DNA from: Larimichthys crocea
Lineage: Eukaryota; Chordata; Actinopteri; Sciaenidae
Direction of reading: 5' to 3'
Assembly (NCBI RefSeq): GCF_000972845.2
Contig: NC_040018.1
Coordinates: forward strand, 15,473,157-15,537,156
Length of the DNA stretch: 64,000 nt
This document shows, in pieces, positions 48,313 through 60,599 of this stretch. A program made the position numbers and the translations under genes. How positions within the stretch are numbered: position 1 is the stretch's first letter; each line of letters opens with the position of its first letter. The notes beneath the pieces were generated by a model. That model saw only the letters and a program-made list of their open reading frames with translations. It ran no database searches and had not been told where the DNA came from.

Positions 48313-49336
48313 TAACCCCAGGCTTTTGACAGCTCTGTCCTCCGCCTCTCTGCCTACTAATACGTGATAAATCATGTCTCCTCTGACACCATTCTGAATG
48401 CACACACGCATACACACAAGCACACACCAATTATCCCACTGCCACATCATCACCCCACACCCCACACATTAATGAGTCCAGAGGTTAAAGGTGGTTGACA
48501 TTCCTCTCACGCTATTGCATGGCCCACACACACACACACACACACACACAGAGAAACCACAGCAAAAGAGAAACTTGCTCACAACACTCTGTGGTAAAGT
48601 TAAAAGCTTTCGATGTACCCATATAGGCCCTTTAAAGTCAGACAGAGAAAGTCAAATATCGCATCAAGCTCAAAGTAAATATGAAAAACATTTTACCACA
48701 CAGACAAAAAAAGAGAAAAGACAAAAAAAAACAAACAAAAAAAAAAACCCAATAAAGCATATTTCGAGTTTCAGAGTTAAAAAGGTCCTGAAGCAGATTC
48801 AGTGTGTGGTCTGAGGCTCGTACGGGGCAGTTTGAGCTGTTGCTAGCCAGACTGATGAAGAACGCTGCTGCCTTGTGACAGATAATCATTGTATTCTTCT
48901 CTGCTGCAGAGTCTTGGCTAGGAGACAAACCGTCTGGCAAACAGACAGCTTTACGGCGCAGAGCTCAATCAAACTGTCTCCCTACCCAACGGTAAACACA
49001 CACACACACAAACACTCACACAAGCAAACCTTACACACATATGCGCACACACACTCACAGATGAAACAAGCCTAGAGCCAGCAGAGCCTAACCCAGATTG
49101 ATAACACCAAACAAATCAGTCTGTCGATTCCCCCCACTGCTTACAGGAACATAGCTTTATCAACAGTGACATTTTGATTGTTGCATACTTTACTTACCTA
49201 ATTAATTTAGAAGTGTTCTAATTCAAATGCCATTAACATTGTAGACTGGTTGATTTCAACCATTATTCCTGCATAGATGAGCAGGAAAGTCAGCAGTCAT
49301 GACAAAAGGAAGGAACCCTTGGCTCCTCTGTGCCAA
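48313..49336. other. Non-coding DNA
   Basis: Short CA arrays lie at 48524-48551 and 48997-49025, and A-rich sequence at 48700-48750. No gene is seen. Confidence 0.55.
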
Positions 49337-49350
49337 GTGCCCTCTGCTGG
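49337..49350 (-). promoter_or_regulatory. CTCF-core match
   Basis: GTGCCCTCTGCTGG reads CCAGCAGAGGGCAC on the minus strand, a full match to the vertebrate CTCF core consensus CCASYAGRGGGCRC. CTCF marks insulators and loop anchors, and orientation matters for looping. Occupancy is unknown. Confidence 0.55.
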
Positions 49351-49783
49351 ACACACGAGATACAACACCACTCTCCTAGCTCCACTGCTGCGTGTCTCAG
49401 CAATTGGTTACTGGTGAGGAAATTGGCAACAGCCAAAGTCAAAGCTGATAGGCTCTGCTGCCCTCTTAAGACACCCAATCCTGTCCCTAAAGAGAAGTGG
49501 GCTCCTCACTAACAACACAAAAGAGGAATAATGCAGGGAAAAGGGCTGAGCTAGTCTACTGAGTATTGACTATATAGTATATAATGTGTGTGTGTGCAGT
49601 GATGTGAGGACAGCCTAGCTTCTTTGCTGCCCAGTGACAAATTGAATGAACAGAGGAAATGGGGGGAAAAAAGCCTCTGTGTTCACATAACAACAGAGTG
49701 TCTGACCATGTGTGCGAGAAAGAGAAAGTGAGTGATGGGGAGGTGAGTCCTTTCCTCCAATGTTGTGAGAATAATTCAAATGG

Positions 49784-49815
<32 letters not shown>

Positions 49816-50982
49816 AGGTGTGTGTGTGTGCCCAGGCATGTGTGTGTCCTATCTTTTCCCCTCTGATGGCTGACCCCTCACCTCCACCGCCACCTCTGGA
49901 CCATGCAACAATTGTCGCTTTGAGGCCTAAGGCCCCTGAGGGTGTGTGAGTCTATGTGTGTGTGTGTGTGTGTCGTTGTGGTAGAAGACCATCCATGGCA
50001 GTCTGATCCTAAGCTGAGCTAACAGGATTAGAGGAGCCAGGGCTAAGAGGGGAGGAGTCCCTCCAACCCCTCCACCCCGTGTCTGTGTCTCTTGGGGATC
50101 AGAAATGACACACAGCCTCAGCAGATGCCCTTAGAACTACAGACAACTAACCAGCAACACAGATTCAAAGGTGGGAGTAAGAGAGTAACAGCAGACGGCC
50201 TATTTTCCTCTGAATCCTCAGAAGAGCAGTGAAAATTTTGAGCGTGCAAGAAAAGCACATACAAAACTCTTTTTTTCTGCTGCCAAGGCCCCATTTAGGA
50301 AGGCACTTCCCTTAACTACAAGTGTTCCCAGTTGCCAATGGTGGAAGATGGAAAAAAGTGAAAAATGTGCTGCCGTAAAGAAAAAAAAGAAAAAAAAAAG
50401 TTTGTGATTAATGGATCTCTCGGGTAACGACTGGTTAAAAGTGATTAAGATCTGCACAGCTCATGGAAGATGAACCTGATGCATTTGACGAGCTAAAACC
50501 AAATCAAACCACTACAGACCAGTTTACATGTGGCTCTAATGACAGCTGGCTAAATCACATTGGGTTAATGAATTTAGGGAGTCTCTAATCAAATCTGTGT
50601 GATCTGGCAACAAGACTGACATCCGTGTGTGTGTGAGTGTGTGATGATGGATGTGAGTGTGTATTGATAACAAGAGAAAATAAATCCATATGGAGACTGG
50701 CTAGGCAGAGAGATTCTGTCTACATGCTTCTGTCGCAGAATGAAACAGGGTGTCGGGGTTTTTCTAAAATGTAATAAAAAGCATGAAGACATCAAAGTGT
50801 TGGGAGGAGAAAATGAGAAAGAAGGAGAGCGAGGGGGGAGAAATGAGAGGACTTGCTTGTATGCATGTGGATGAGAGTGCATGCATGCATACATGATTGC
50901 ACATCTGGCAGCCCCATAGAGCGAGGTTTCACAGTGACCCTATTTAGCTCACCGTAATATACTCACACTCTCATTACCACCC

Positions 50983-50986
<4 letters not shown>
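49351..50986. other. Non-coding DNA
   Basis: Short TG arrays lie at about 49794-49830 and 49956-49973, and A-rich patches near 50380-50400. The rest is unique. No gene is seen. Confidence 0.55.

Positions 50987-51031
<45 letters not shown>
50987..51031. repeat. (TG)n microsatellite
   Basis: Perfect TG array of 45 bp; a CA array of about 30 bp follows at 51197-51226 in opposite phase. Confidence 0.96.
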
Positions 51032-51033
<2 letters not shown>

Positions 51034-51195
51034 CTATGTGTGTTATTCTAAATGCTTCTCCCATTATGCTGTGTTTAAACATGAGAGAGCTCTTTGAGAC
51101 AAGAGAGAGCTGCATGAGGGGATCAAACAACCACATATACACAAACACAGTCAAGTACACACACACACACTTTAGCGTGCTTATACATACACAAA

Positions 51196-51228
<33 letters not shown>

Positions 51229-51361
51229 ATGTGAAGAGACACGAAAATGCAATACATCCCCCCCTACTGCTCTGATTAATAAAGGTCAATTAGCAATTAT
51301 AATTTCCATATTTAATCAGTCCCCTGTGGTGTCGCTCTGTGGCCTGAGCTTTGACAACTGG

Positions 51362-51365
<4 letters not shown>

Positions 51366-51394
<29 letters not shown>
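51366..51394. repeat. (CT)n microsatellite
   Basis: CT array that opens a long pyrimidine-rich tract to about 51610. Confidence 0.94.
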
Positions 51395-51397
<3 letters not shown>

Positions 51398-52525
51398 CTT
51401 TTCTCTATCTGCTCTCTTACTCTCCCTCTTTTGCTTTATGTCACGCTCCTCCGCTCTTCCCATCTCCTACGTCATTAACATCTGAGCATCACTCCCTTCT
51501 CCACCTCCTCCTCTGCCAGCCCCTCCCTTCTTACTGTGACATCCCTCTATCCTCCCCTCCCCCGTCTCTCTTTTCTCCCTCTATCATTCCTCTCTCTCTC
51601 CTCTCTCTTTCTGACGAATGCCTCCCCTCATTAATCTTGATGTTTTTCCTCTTGCTGTGTTCTTCCACAGGCCTTCAAACCTCTCGCTAATTGCAATTAA
51701 TCACCGAGGGAAACAGATGCTGGGAACAAAGGCAACCTGGGGGGGGCCATGAGTCTGTACATGTGTATATGTGTGTGTGCGGGTATCAGTGCACACCGAT
51801 GTGTCCACATATGTGTACAACAGGGTTCGGGTTTGATGAAGCTGTCAGTCATGGGGTGACACACAAAAGTTAGGTGCCTGCGGGACTCTGACATCAACCC
51901 TGGGCTGTGTATGAGGGGGTGTCAGGAGGAGTATGCATCCGTGCTTAAATGTAGTTTATTTTTGTGTGTCGTACAGTACGTGCCTGACCCTGTCACAGCT
52001 CGTCATAGCATCTGTTCAACCCTACAGTGTGGCGATGACAATGACAGCTCATAAAAAAAGATAACGACATGAGTAAGTAGACAACGGGAGAGCAGATAGG
52101 GAAAAAAGAGCAGCAGCTTCTTGCTTTAACAAGTCTGTAAATGGCTGCTCTGTCTGTAATCCACCTTGTTTTCTACCTCTGTGACACTCATCTGTAATTT
52201 CTGAGTGAAGATGGCTGCAAAAATGTCAGGCAGCAATATTATTAAAAAACAAACACCATGAAAATTACAATTCAACATCTTCCTTCTTTCTCTTTACCTG
52301 AACATTGTGATTATTGAACTCCGGGTGGTGTTATTTTATTTCACCTGCAGAGAATAATCACAGTCTCTTTCTTTCCTTCCCATATTCCTTTTTTTCTCTC
52401 CCTCCCTCCCTCCTTCAGATGTCTGTTGTCCCTTCTGTTCTGCGAATCCACATTGAGAACACACGCTATGTTTCGGTAGAATAAAGCACACACAAATACA
52501 CAATTGGTGGAGAGGATAGAGGTGG

Positions 52526-52526
<1 letters not shown>
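51395..52526. other. Non-coding DNA with pyrimidine tract
   Basis: The first 270 bp are strongly pyrimidine-biased and end in TGTTCTTCCACAG (51659-51671), a strong acceptor-like sequence. The following bases, CCTCTCGCTAATTGCAATTAATCACC, look like a homeodomain-site conserved element rather than an exon. The rest is unique. Confidence 0.45.

Positions 52527-52617
<91 letters not shown>
52527..52617. repeat. (TG)n microsatellite, 91 bp
   Basis: The longest perfect dinucleotide array in the window, about 45 units. It is strongly Z-DNA-prone and likely highly polymorphic. Confidence 0.98.
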
Positions 52618-52618
<1 letters not shown>

Positions 52619-54660
52619 AGGCAATATTATCCATCACAACTATCTGCATCACTTATCAGCCACAAGGAAGCAGAGAGAAAAGGCTCCCGAAAAAACAACA
52701 ACAACAACACAGGCACTCGAAACTAAATGGAGAAGAAATGAAAAGAAACCACAAGTCATATTTTCCACTGGGTACACACATGCAATAATGCATGCACATC
52801 ACACACACACACTTCAGGAGCATAGACTCAAACTACACTACTCAAACCAGACATGAGCGTTGAAAAACCCATCAAATAATCAGTGGGAGGCGATACAGGG
52901 AAAAGATGCGCTATGTTTTAACACAAGCCTGTTATGCTCCAAATCCACTCCAGCAACACAGCAGAGAGTCCAACACAATAGACTTCATCTCCACCACAGA
53001 TAACAGACTGCAGAACAGCTTCTTTTCTACCATCCATAGGAGAGGATCATTCTAAGTAGCTTTGAGCCCCTACATATGGGGTATCAGAGGGACAATAATG
53101 AAATCAAGCTGATCTGATATGTTCTCTAGGATTAACACAATACGGTGACCCCTACATAACCCTGCGTACGCACCATCAGCCTCTGAATGCAAGATCTGAG
53201 AGATAGCAGGCTAAAAGAGGGAGGAATGGGAAAGGGGGGGGGGGTGTAAGATGGAGGGACAGGGAAGGGAGGCAGTGTAAAGAGTGTAGCACCTCATAAA
53301 TTGCTAAAAAGATGTGAAGCAGGTGCTGTGTTAATGCTCTACAAGGTGTGGGTCTACCTCATGTGCCCTTTCCCTCCCTCATATAATCACAATATAGCGT
53401 ACATCCCTCAATGTATCATTGGCTCTTCTAGAGGCATAAAAAGAGATAGGAAAGTGACGAATGTTATATGAAAATAAACACATACTGTCGGATAATGAGA
53501 AGTATAAAAGGTCTAAGTTTGTATTTCTTTCTTTATGTATACATAAGTGTCAATGAGTCATTGATAATGACAGCACAGTATACACAGCTAGGCCCTGCAC
53601 CTCTGTTCTGAAGCAGCTTCATTTGTCACTGCTGCTGTCACACTTCAAAGCCCAAAGCATATTGAGCTGTTTTTCATTTCTAGTAAAAGTAGAGTGGGAG
53701 GAGATCTTTACTGAAAGCCTGGAGGAAGCTCTATTAAGTCTCTACTGTTCTTTACCTGATAATCCTACTACTTCAAAAAATGACAAAGGATTCTTCCCAA
53801 AACACAACACCAACCCCCTCCCACCAACACAGTCCCTTGACAATTCCCTCCCAGCAGACTCCACTCAGCCTTTATTCATTTTTTATATATCACCTCCTGA
53901 GAGTCTACTGCTCGGCACGCAGCAATCGCTGCACTTAACCCATTATACTAGGTAACGCTCCCCAGAACGGTCGCTCCCTCCCCGGGATAAATTATTAACT
54001 TCCTCCACATCCCGCTATTTATCACTGAGCCCCATCGAGCAGAACGGGAGAACCATTGCTCATATCCATGGCAACAAGGGCCCATTTGTGCAGCAGTTGG
54101 ATGCTGCTGATGATGAAGGAAAAGATGAGGAAGAGGAGGAAGAAGAAAGAAGACAAATAATAACTGCTTTTATCCTATTGTTAGCATCACACTCTTCTCT
54201 TTCCATTTGATTGTTCTTCCTCCTCTACTGTTATCCCTCTTTTTAAAAACTCCATGTGCCACCCCTTGCCTCTTCCTCGCTTGCTCCTCTCGCCTTATTC
54301 ACAACACCCAGCCCTCTCCTCAAGTCTGAAATGGCAGCAGTATGGGTAATTAGATCAGAGCTTTTCTCTTGTCTCCATGGAGATGAATCATACAGTCAGG
54401 GTGACAGTCTGAGCTTTAGCACTACGCGATAACCTAATCAGAACGTTTGAACTCCAGCCAGAGCGCCAACATAACCTAATAATACCAACATGAACCTGTA
54501 GTGACCTGCATCCCTGTGCACAGCAGTGCACACAGATAGGGGTGACAAGCAGGTCTGGTTAAACACACCAGGTCACATCCCAGGATATGTCTGTGTGTGC
54601 CCGTGTGTGTATGTATGTGTTTTTATGTGCATGAGTGAGTGTCTGAGCTTGAGCGGAGAG
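52618..54660. other. Non-coding DNA
   Basis: Mostly unique. A G-run lies at about 53237-53245. A CpG-richer, conserved-looking patch at 53960-54130 contains TAAATTATTAAC, CTATTTATC and CCATGGCAAC (an RFX-type half-site). A GAGGAAGAGG tract follows at 54125-54155. No exon is recognised. Confidence 0.5.
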
Positions 54661-54790
54661 AGCCCTCACAGGTGTCCTAATTCATGAGCAATCGCAGCTC
54701 ATGAATAATTAAACACGAAAAATGCAAATGTGCTCCTTTGATCATTTACATTCATGTCTAACAGCATTAATTAATCAAACAAACCTTTTC
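54661..54790. promoter_or_regulatory. Candidate developmental enhancer (octamer, TCF and homeodomain sites)
   Basis: Within 130 bp there is CTCATGAATAATTAAAC, a perfect POU octamer ATGCAAAT (54722-54729), a TCF/LEF-type CCTTTGATC (54735-54743), and ATTAATTAATC. The stretch has no simple repeats. This density is typical of deeply conserved vertebrate non-coding elements, but conservation cannot be shown here. Confidence 0.45.
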
Positions 54791-56267
54791 TTTATCCCCA
54801 GTGGAATAGCAAAAAAGAAAAAAAAACAGCAGTCAAAGCACACAAACACACACACACACATCGCAGTCAGACAAGTATACAAAAAAGAAAACTCACACAG
54901 TAAACAACTTTACTAATCACACCATTTAGCCACATCTGAAGAAACAAAATTCTGTGTGCTGAGCAGTATGACTCAACCCAACCACATGGTGAAGGTGACT
55001 TACTATCTCTTCATGTGAGATTACTCTAATCTCCTTTAGTAGCTACACCCACTGTATGCTAATGCAGTTTGCATAAAAACACGAAGGGATGGAAGGATGA
55101 ACTCCACAGTGGACGATGACCAGGTGTATTTCTGCTATAGTAAGAACGCTACATCTCACCAGCAGATACAGGTTGTGCTGCGGCTTCTGTTGCACCACTA
55201 ACACAACTTATACAGCATGGCAGACAAGGCAAAGAGAGCTCGACTCTGACACAGATGTTGTTGCTAATGGCTCTGACACAAATACACACACAGGCTGATC
55301 AGGATTTCACAGGATTTTTGATATGCTCACTGTGAGAGATGGACCCCATAAACAGCCACTCTTCAGCTGACCTCTTGTTTATAGCAACAGTATCATACAC
55401 AGAGGGAAAGCTCATAAAGAAAGAAACAGATCTGCCTCCCTCCACCTCCCTATCCGTTCAGATTGCCGTCTGTCTCCCAGTTTTTTCCCCGATTAGTGGT
55501 CTCCTCCTTAGCTTAACCTGCTACCTCGCCAAACTGACTCCTCTCTTTCCCTTAATAAATATGTTTGTATGCATCACACACTTGTAGAGGCCTCGTGCAA
55601 AACACAGACTTCAATACATACACGGCCAAACTCTTGTGACTCCCTGCCAGCTCCACTCCCTACTTGTCACACCCTTCTGTCATCAATTTCTCCTCAGTAC
55701 CAGAGAAAGGCACGTTTGACTTATGGAGGATATCAATATCTCCGACATAAAGAGGGAGGAGGGAGGGGCGCACACCTCGGGCTTCTTTTAGGACACCTCG
55801 TAAAGCTAAATGATAGTTGAAGGGGAAGAGAAGCCGAGGGGAAGGCGGGGGCAGAGAGAGAGACGGAGGTAGGAAAAGCCAGTGCCGGTTGTTAACGTGA
55901 TGGCAGGGGGTCGTAAATAACTGAGATACAGATCTATATCATGTGTGTGACATTTGCAGGTGAGGTATGTCTGTGTGTGGACGGTAGTGTTAACAAGGTT
56001 AAAAAGGACTGAGTGGCTGACTGAGTGATAACCTGCTGTATACAGTGCACGATTTAAGGTTGAACATCGTCGACAATGTGTGTTATCCACTGGCTGATCC
56101 CAAAAGGGGATTTATGCTAACTGCCAGTGCCTAACGCTGGGCTGTAAATAGCTGTCCGTCTCCGCTGACATTGCCAAACTGTCCATAAACCTGTCACCTA
56201 GGACAGTTGCAGTCACACAGGACAGGACAGGCAGCCATTAAACTATCAGTTTACACTAAGAAGGGAG

Positions 56268-56307
<40 letters not shown>

Positions 56308-56523
56308 GTGTGTGTGCGTGTGTTTAAATATGTATGTTGGTGGTTTGTGTGTCTGCTAGAGTGCAGAACAAGTGAGAGGGCAGGGCGTTGTGTGGGTCTA
56401 AATATTCATGATACCATTAAAGGGTACAGGTTGACACCAGTTGAGATGCGGTTATTGTAAACAGATATATCACACAATGGTTAGGCCTTTGACACACACG
56501 CAGCTGTACAGACACAGTTGTTG

Positions 56524-56555
<32 letters not shown>

Positions 56556-57204
56556 ACACACACACACACACAGAGGTGCTTCAGAATGAGGTCAAGGAGT
56601 CAGTGTTGAGCTGAGGAGAGGATCAATAGAGCTGTGAGTGTTTGTGCACCTCTTGCTCCCCTCCTACATTTTCTGCGCCTTTTTGAAATCTCTCCATCTA
56701 TCTCTTTCTCTCTTTCTCCCTCGTTGCTTTGTCTGAAGCAAAACCACCACAAGCACACAGACAGCAGTGGCCACTGCAACACAGGTATCTGTAAAAGCCC
56801 ACAAACTCTCACAAATGCACAGAAATGTAGCCACGTGTCTGCTATATACCATCTCTGCTACGTGGTATAGCTGTCAGCACTGCATTAGTGTGCCTGGACC
56901 CAGAGGCTGTGTTCATTCTACTGTGGGAGATCTATGACTGGTGACTCCAACTCACTGGCACCCCACTAGCAATAGCCCGGATGTGATAGGCAGATGAAAA
57001 GAGAACAAGGCAGTGACAGAACGACAAGCAGAGGAGAGGCAGAGAGAACATGTAAAGGACAAAATGCTTTCTTCCCCGGTTGGGAGCATCTCATTTTTTC
57101 TCATTAGGGGAACTCATATGAGCTCAGAGGATAAAAGGAGGACTGATAGCCGGTATTTCTCTCTCACTCAATCTCTCCTCTCCCTCTTTTTCTCCTACTG
57201 TGCA
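54791..57204. other. Non-coding DNA with TG and CA arrays
   Basis: A TG array lies at 56271-56302 and CA arrays at 56524-56572. Pyrimidine-rich patches lie at 55430-55560 and 56640-56730. No gene is recognised. Confidence 0.55.
56524..56572. repeat. (AC)n microsatellite
   Basis: AC array with one AT step near 56551, 49 bp in all. Confidence 0.95.
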
Positions 57205-57300
57205 CATGCCACCTAATTAATTACATCCTACCATCGCTTTGCTACAACAACCACTGCCGGCTAATTAACAGCACGCCTCAATCATGACCCCACTTTGAGG
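57205..57300. promoter_or_regulatory. Candidate conserved element with homeodomain cores
   Basis: CCTAATTAATTACATCC, GGCTAATTAACAGC and CAATCATGACC occur within 90 bp of repeat-free sequence. The interpretation as an enhancer is inferred from motif density alone. Confidence 0.35.
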
Positions 57301-59156
57301 GTTCTGGATGTGTTTGTGTGAGTTAGAGAGATGGGGGAGGAGGAGGAAAAGTATATGTGTGATATGCAGTGGAGAGAAAGAGAAAAAAAAAGCAGCAGGA
57401 GAGAGAAAGAGAGAGGAAAGAGGAGGTGTGGCAGAGAGACTGTAGGAAAGAAGAAAAAAACAGGGAATGCAGAAATGTGGAGAGGAGCACTTTGATGTGA
57501 CAGATAGATGCTCAAGAGATGAGAAGAGTGCAGTGAAGGGGGTGGGGGGCAGGAGATAGATGGAGCAACTCCTCTCCACGCCCAGCTGGACTCTATCAGC
57601 CAGGCTGGAGCCAGAAAGGCTGGTAGGGAGTCCCAACTATGGGGTGTTTCACCCCGGACACATCACTACCAATCCACCCTGAGCCTGTCTGAGCCTGGCC
57701 AGACCTCAGTGCTGCTACAGCCTGCAATGCCAGGCTCTGTGGCTCCTACTGCCACAAACACACTCATACTGATCGTATCAGAAAGAAAAATGGAGTGAGC
57801 CAGGAACTACAAAAACACACAGGCTGAACAAGCTGAAAACCACGTACACCAGATGTTAAACCCTCATGTTTGAAATTAGAGAGAGAAATGAAAAGAGAGA
57901 GAGACAGAGAGGGAGGGAGCTATAATTTGTTTAGTGTATGTGATTACATTAGCGTTAGGGTCATATTATTCTTCACCCACGTCACACACAGAACTGAAGC
58001 CCAGTGGGGCAATCATATCATTAATAGTGCTTGACCGAGCCTAAACAGACCCACAGATACTCACACACACACGTGTTTCCTGTGTATCTGCTCAACAGTT
58101 TATGTAGAGAACGAGGACAGAAGGGTGGGGAATACAAAGATAAGATGAAAAAACAGAAAAGAGGGACCACAGAGGAAGTAAAGTATATGAGAAGAGGAAA
58201 ATATAGTTGAATGAAGACAAGATAAAAATGTCACATAATTTAACAACGCTCAGAGATTTGAACTAATAATTACCTGTCAAAATTAATTGTGCGTGTGATT
58301 AATTAATATTGTTAAAGACAGAAAAAGTGAGTAAATAATTAGCAGTGCAAATACATCCAGAGATGTAAATATAAGAGTGAACATAAATTATAATTTCGTG
58401 CATCTAGTTTTACCAATCAAAAAGATGTTTGTGCTGCCCTGAAAGACAAAATTCACAGGTTTGAAAATTAAAAGATCTGTATAATTTTTTGGCTTTGTGT
58501 GACTGGTGGCACCAGAAAGAAGGTCAGGGAAGCTAAAAGAAGTAATTTCAAGAAATATGTCAGATAATTGGGAAATGGTTATGCTATTTAGTGACTGATT
58601 GCGTATGAGATTTTAAATATCTTTGAAAGAAGCTACTGGATGAGGTGGGACATGTAAATCACTTCTTTAAAAGTGTAACATTTGCACATCAAGTTGCTTG
58701 AAGGAAAATGTTAATAATGACAAAAAAGAGGTGGAGGTGTTATTAACATGTCCCTGGGTAAATTAACCATGAGAAAATGGTGTTGACATAATGATAAATT
58801 CATTCAAACCCTTAAATATTTACTGCAATGCATTTCAGATGTTCTAATGGAGACAGTTGTAAGACAAGCATCCAGTTCTCCCTAATTTTATTCGCAATGT
58901 GATAGGCTCATACAACTGTGGTTATAAAAAAGTGACATCTTGATACTGTCACCAGAGCACCATGAATGGAAAATGTAGCTGAAAAAAAGAGGACAACAGA
59001 GAGACGAACAAAGAGTGAGAGTGAAACAGAATGTACTAGTAATGGGCCAACAGCAGAGTGGAGAGGCCATGTTCGCTGTCAGCCATTAACATGGCCAGGA
59101 CTAAATTATTCACTGCTCTCTGTCACCTTACACAAGCCTGGGCTAACTCAGAGGGT

Positions 59157-59190
<34 letters not shown>

Positions 59191-60586
59191 AATGTATGTG
59201 TCTGCATGTGAGCGTGCATGTGAATGAAAAGTGGATTGCAGGAAGAGGTAAAGAAGGATTCCTCTAAAGAAGGGGCTCAGTATTGCCATCCTGTGGCTTG
59301 AACAAGTAAGATACTATGTACAAGCAATTTCTGTTAGACACACACACACAAACACACACACACACACACACCTACACACACACACTAGGGAATAAGGGTT
59401 TAAATGAGTCTGAAAAACACGCATGCAAATAGTGTACAAGCTCTAACCTTTAGATGCCCTTTGAGTGTAATGTGCAGTAACAAGTGCACACATATACATA
59501 AACATACAAGCATGTACACTGTGTGCAAACATAAAGAGACAATGAGGAACAGAGAACTGTTTTGTGTAGAGGAAGCTGATTTCCATGCAGCCTGCTGGTT
59601 TACTATGGAACAGGAGAGGCTGGTTAGCAGGAGCAGCTGGGCAAACAATACAACCTCACCTGGAGTCATTTACATGGATTGTGTGTGTGCGTGTGTGTGT
59701 GTAGGTTTGTGCCTGTGAATGTGTGTGTGCTTGTTATGTTGAGAGGGGTGTCTCCTGTTGCTGCTCTTCTTCATCATGTTCCTGAAAGTGCCGTTGGCAA
59801 GGAAACCGGGGGGGGGGGGGCATGAGAGACAAGTCAAGGAGCACGGTTTCGGGTAAGAGCAAGGCGAAATCAGGAAGAAAAGGCAGACAAATGAGAGAGG
59901 AAAAATAAAAGCAGAGGATCTTGGGAGGGGGTTAGCAGGGATGGGGGAAGGGGTGGGTGATTGTAGGGAGATGGAGGAGGGAGTTAACAGAGGGGAGGCA
60001 AAGAGCATGTGACAGTGCGACCCATGCCTCCCACTGACAAGCTTTATTACAGTCCCACCTGCAGGGAGACAGCAAAAAGCACTTAGCCTCAGCCAAGTCG
60101 CCTGACAGTGGAGGACAGTTTGAGAGGCAGGGAAGAGAAGAGAGAGATCGAAGTGCAGAAAGAAAGAGGGAAGAGAGGGTGGAGGTGGAGACAGGGAGGC
60201 TGGGTGGGATGAATGGACGACTCGAGTCATGGGGTTGCAGAAAGGGAGGGAGAGAAAAGAAGATATAAAGGACAAGGGAAGGAGAAGGAAAAACATGACA
60301 GGAGCATAATTCCAAACAAAAGGGAAAGGAATAAATCAAATATTGCTCAGATGTTCAACTAAAATAAAGCATAAATAAAACAGTTTCCATCCAAACATTT
60401 TCCTCTGTATCCTGACTTTCACTTATACCCAAATATGGACTCATCTCAACTCTGTGGACTCTTACCTTTGTCCATCTGCTGTAAATAAAACAGACAGACA
60501 CCAACACATCAGCACGCTGCCAGCTGTGTGCGTGTGCAGGCAGTTGGGCTTAATCTTGCTTGAACACCTGTTTCCTAGTGAAACTG
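57301..60586. other. Non-coding DNA with purine tracts
   Basis: GA-rich sequence at 57330-57480 and 57880-57920 gives spurious frames. AT-rich unique DNA fills 58190-58880. GTATGT repeats lie at 59159-59195, a CA array at about 59339-59385, a G13 run at 59808-59820 and purine-biased sequence at 59870-60300. No gene is recognised. Confidence 0.5.
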
Positions 60587-60599
60587 AGGTCAAAGGTCA
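60587..60599 (+). promoter_or_regulatory. Perfect DR1 nuclear receptor site
   Basis: AGGTCAAAGGTCA is the textbook DR1 for HNF4, COUP-TF and RXR/PPAR dimers. Confidence 0.5.

Noticed and set aside
59670..60296. 208-codon minus-strand frame
   Set aside because: Low-complexity Ser/Leu/Pro translation of purine-rich plus-strand DNA; overlapping frames are equally open.
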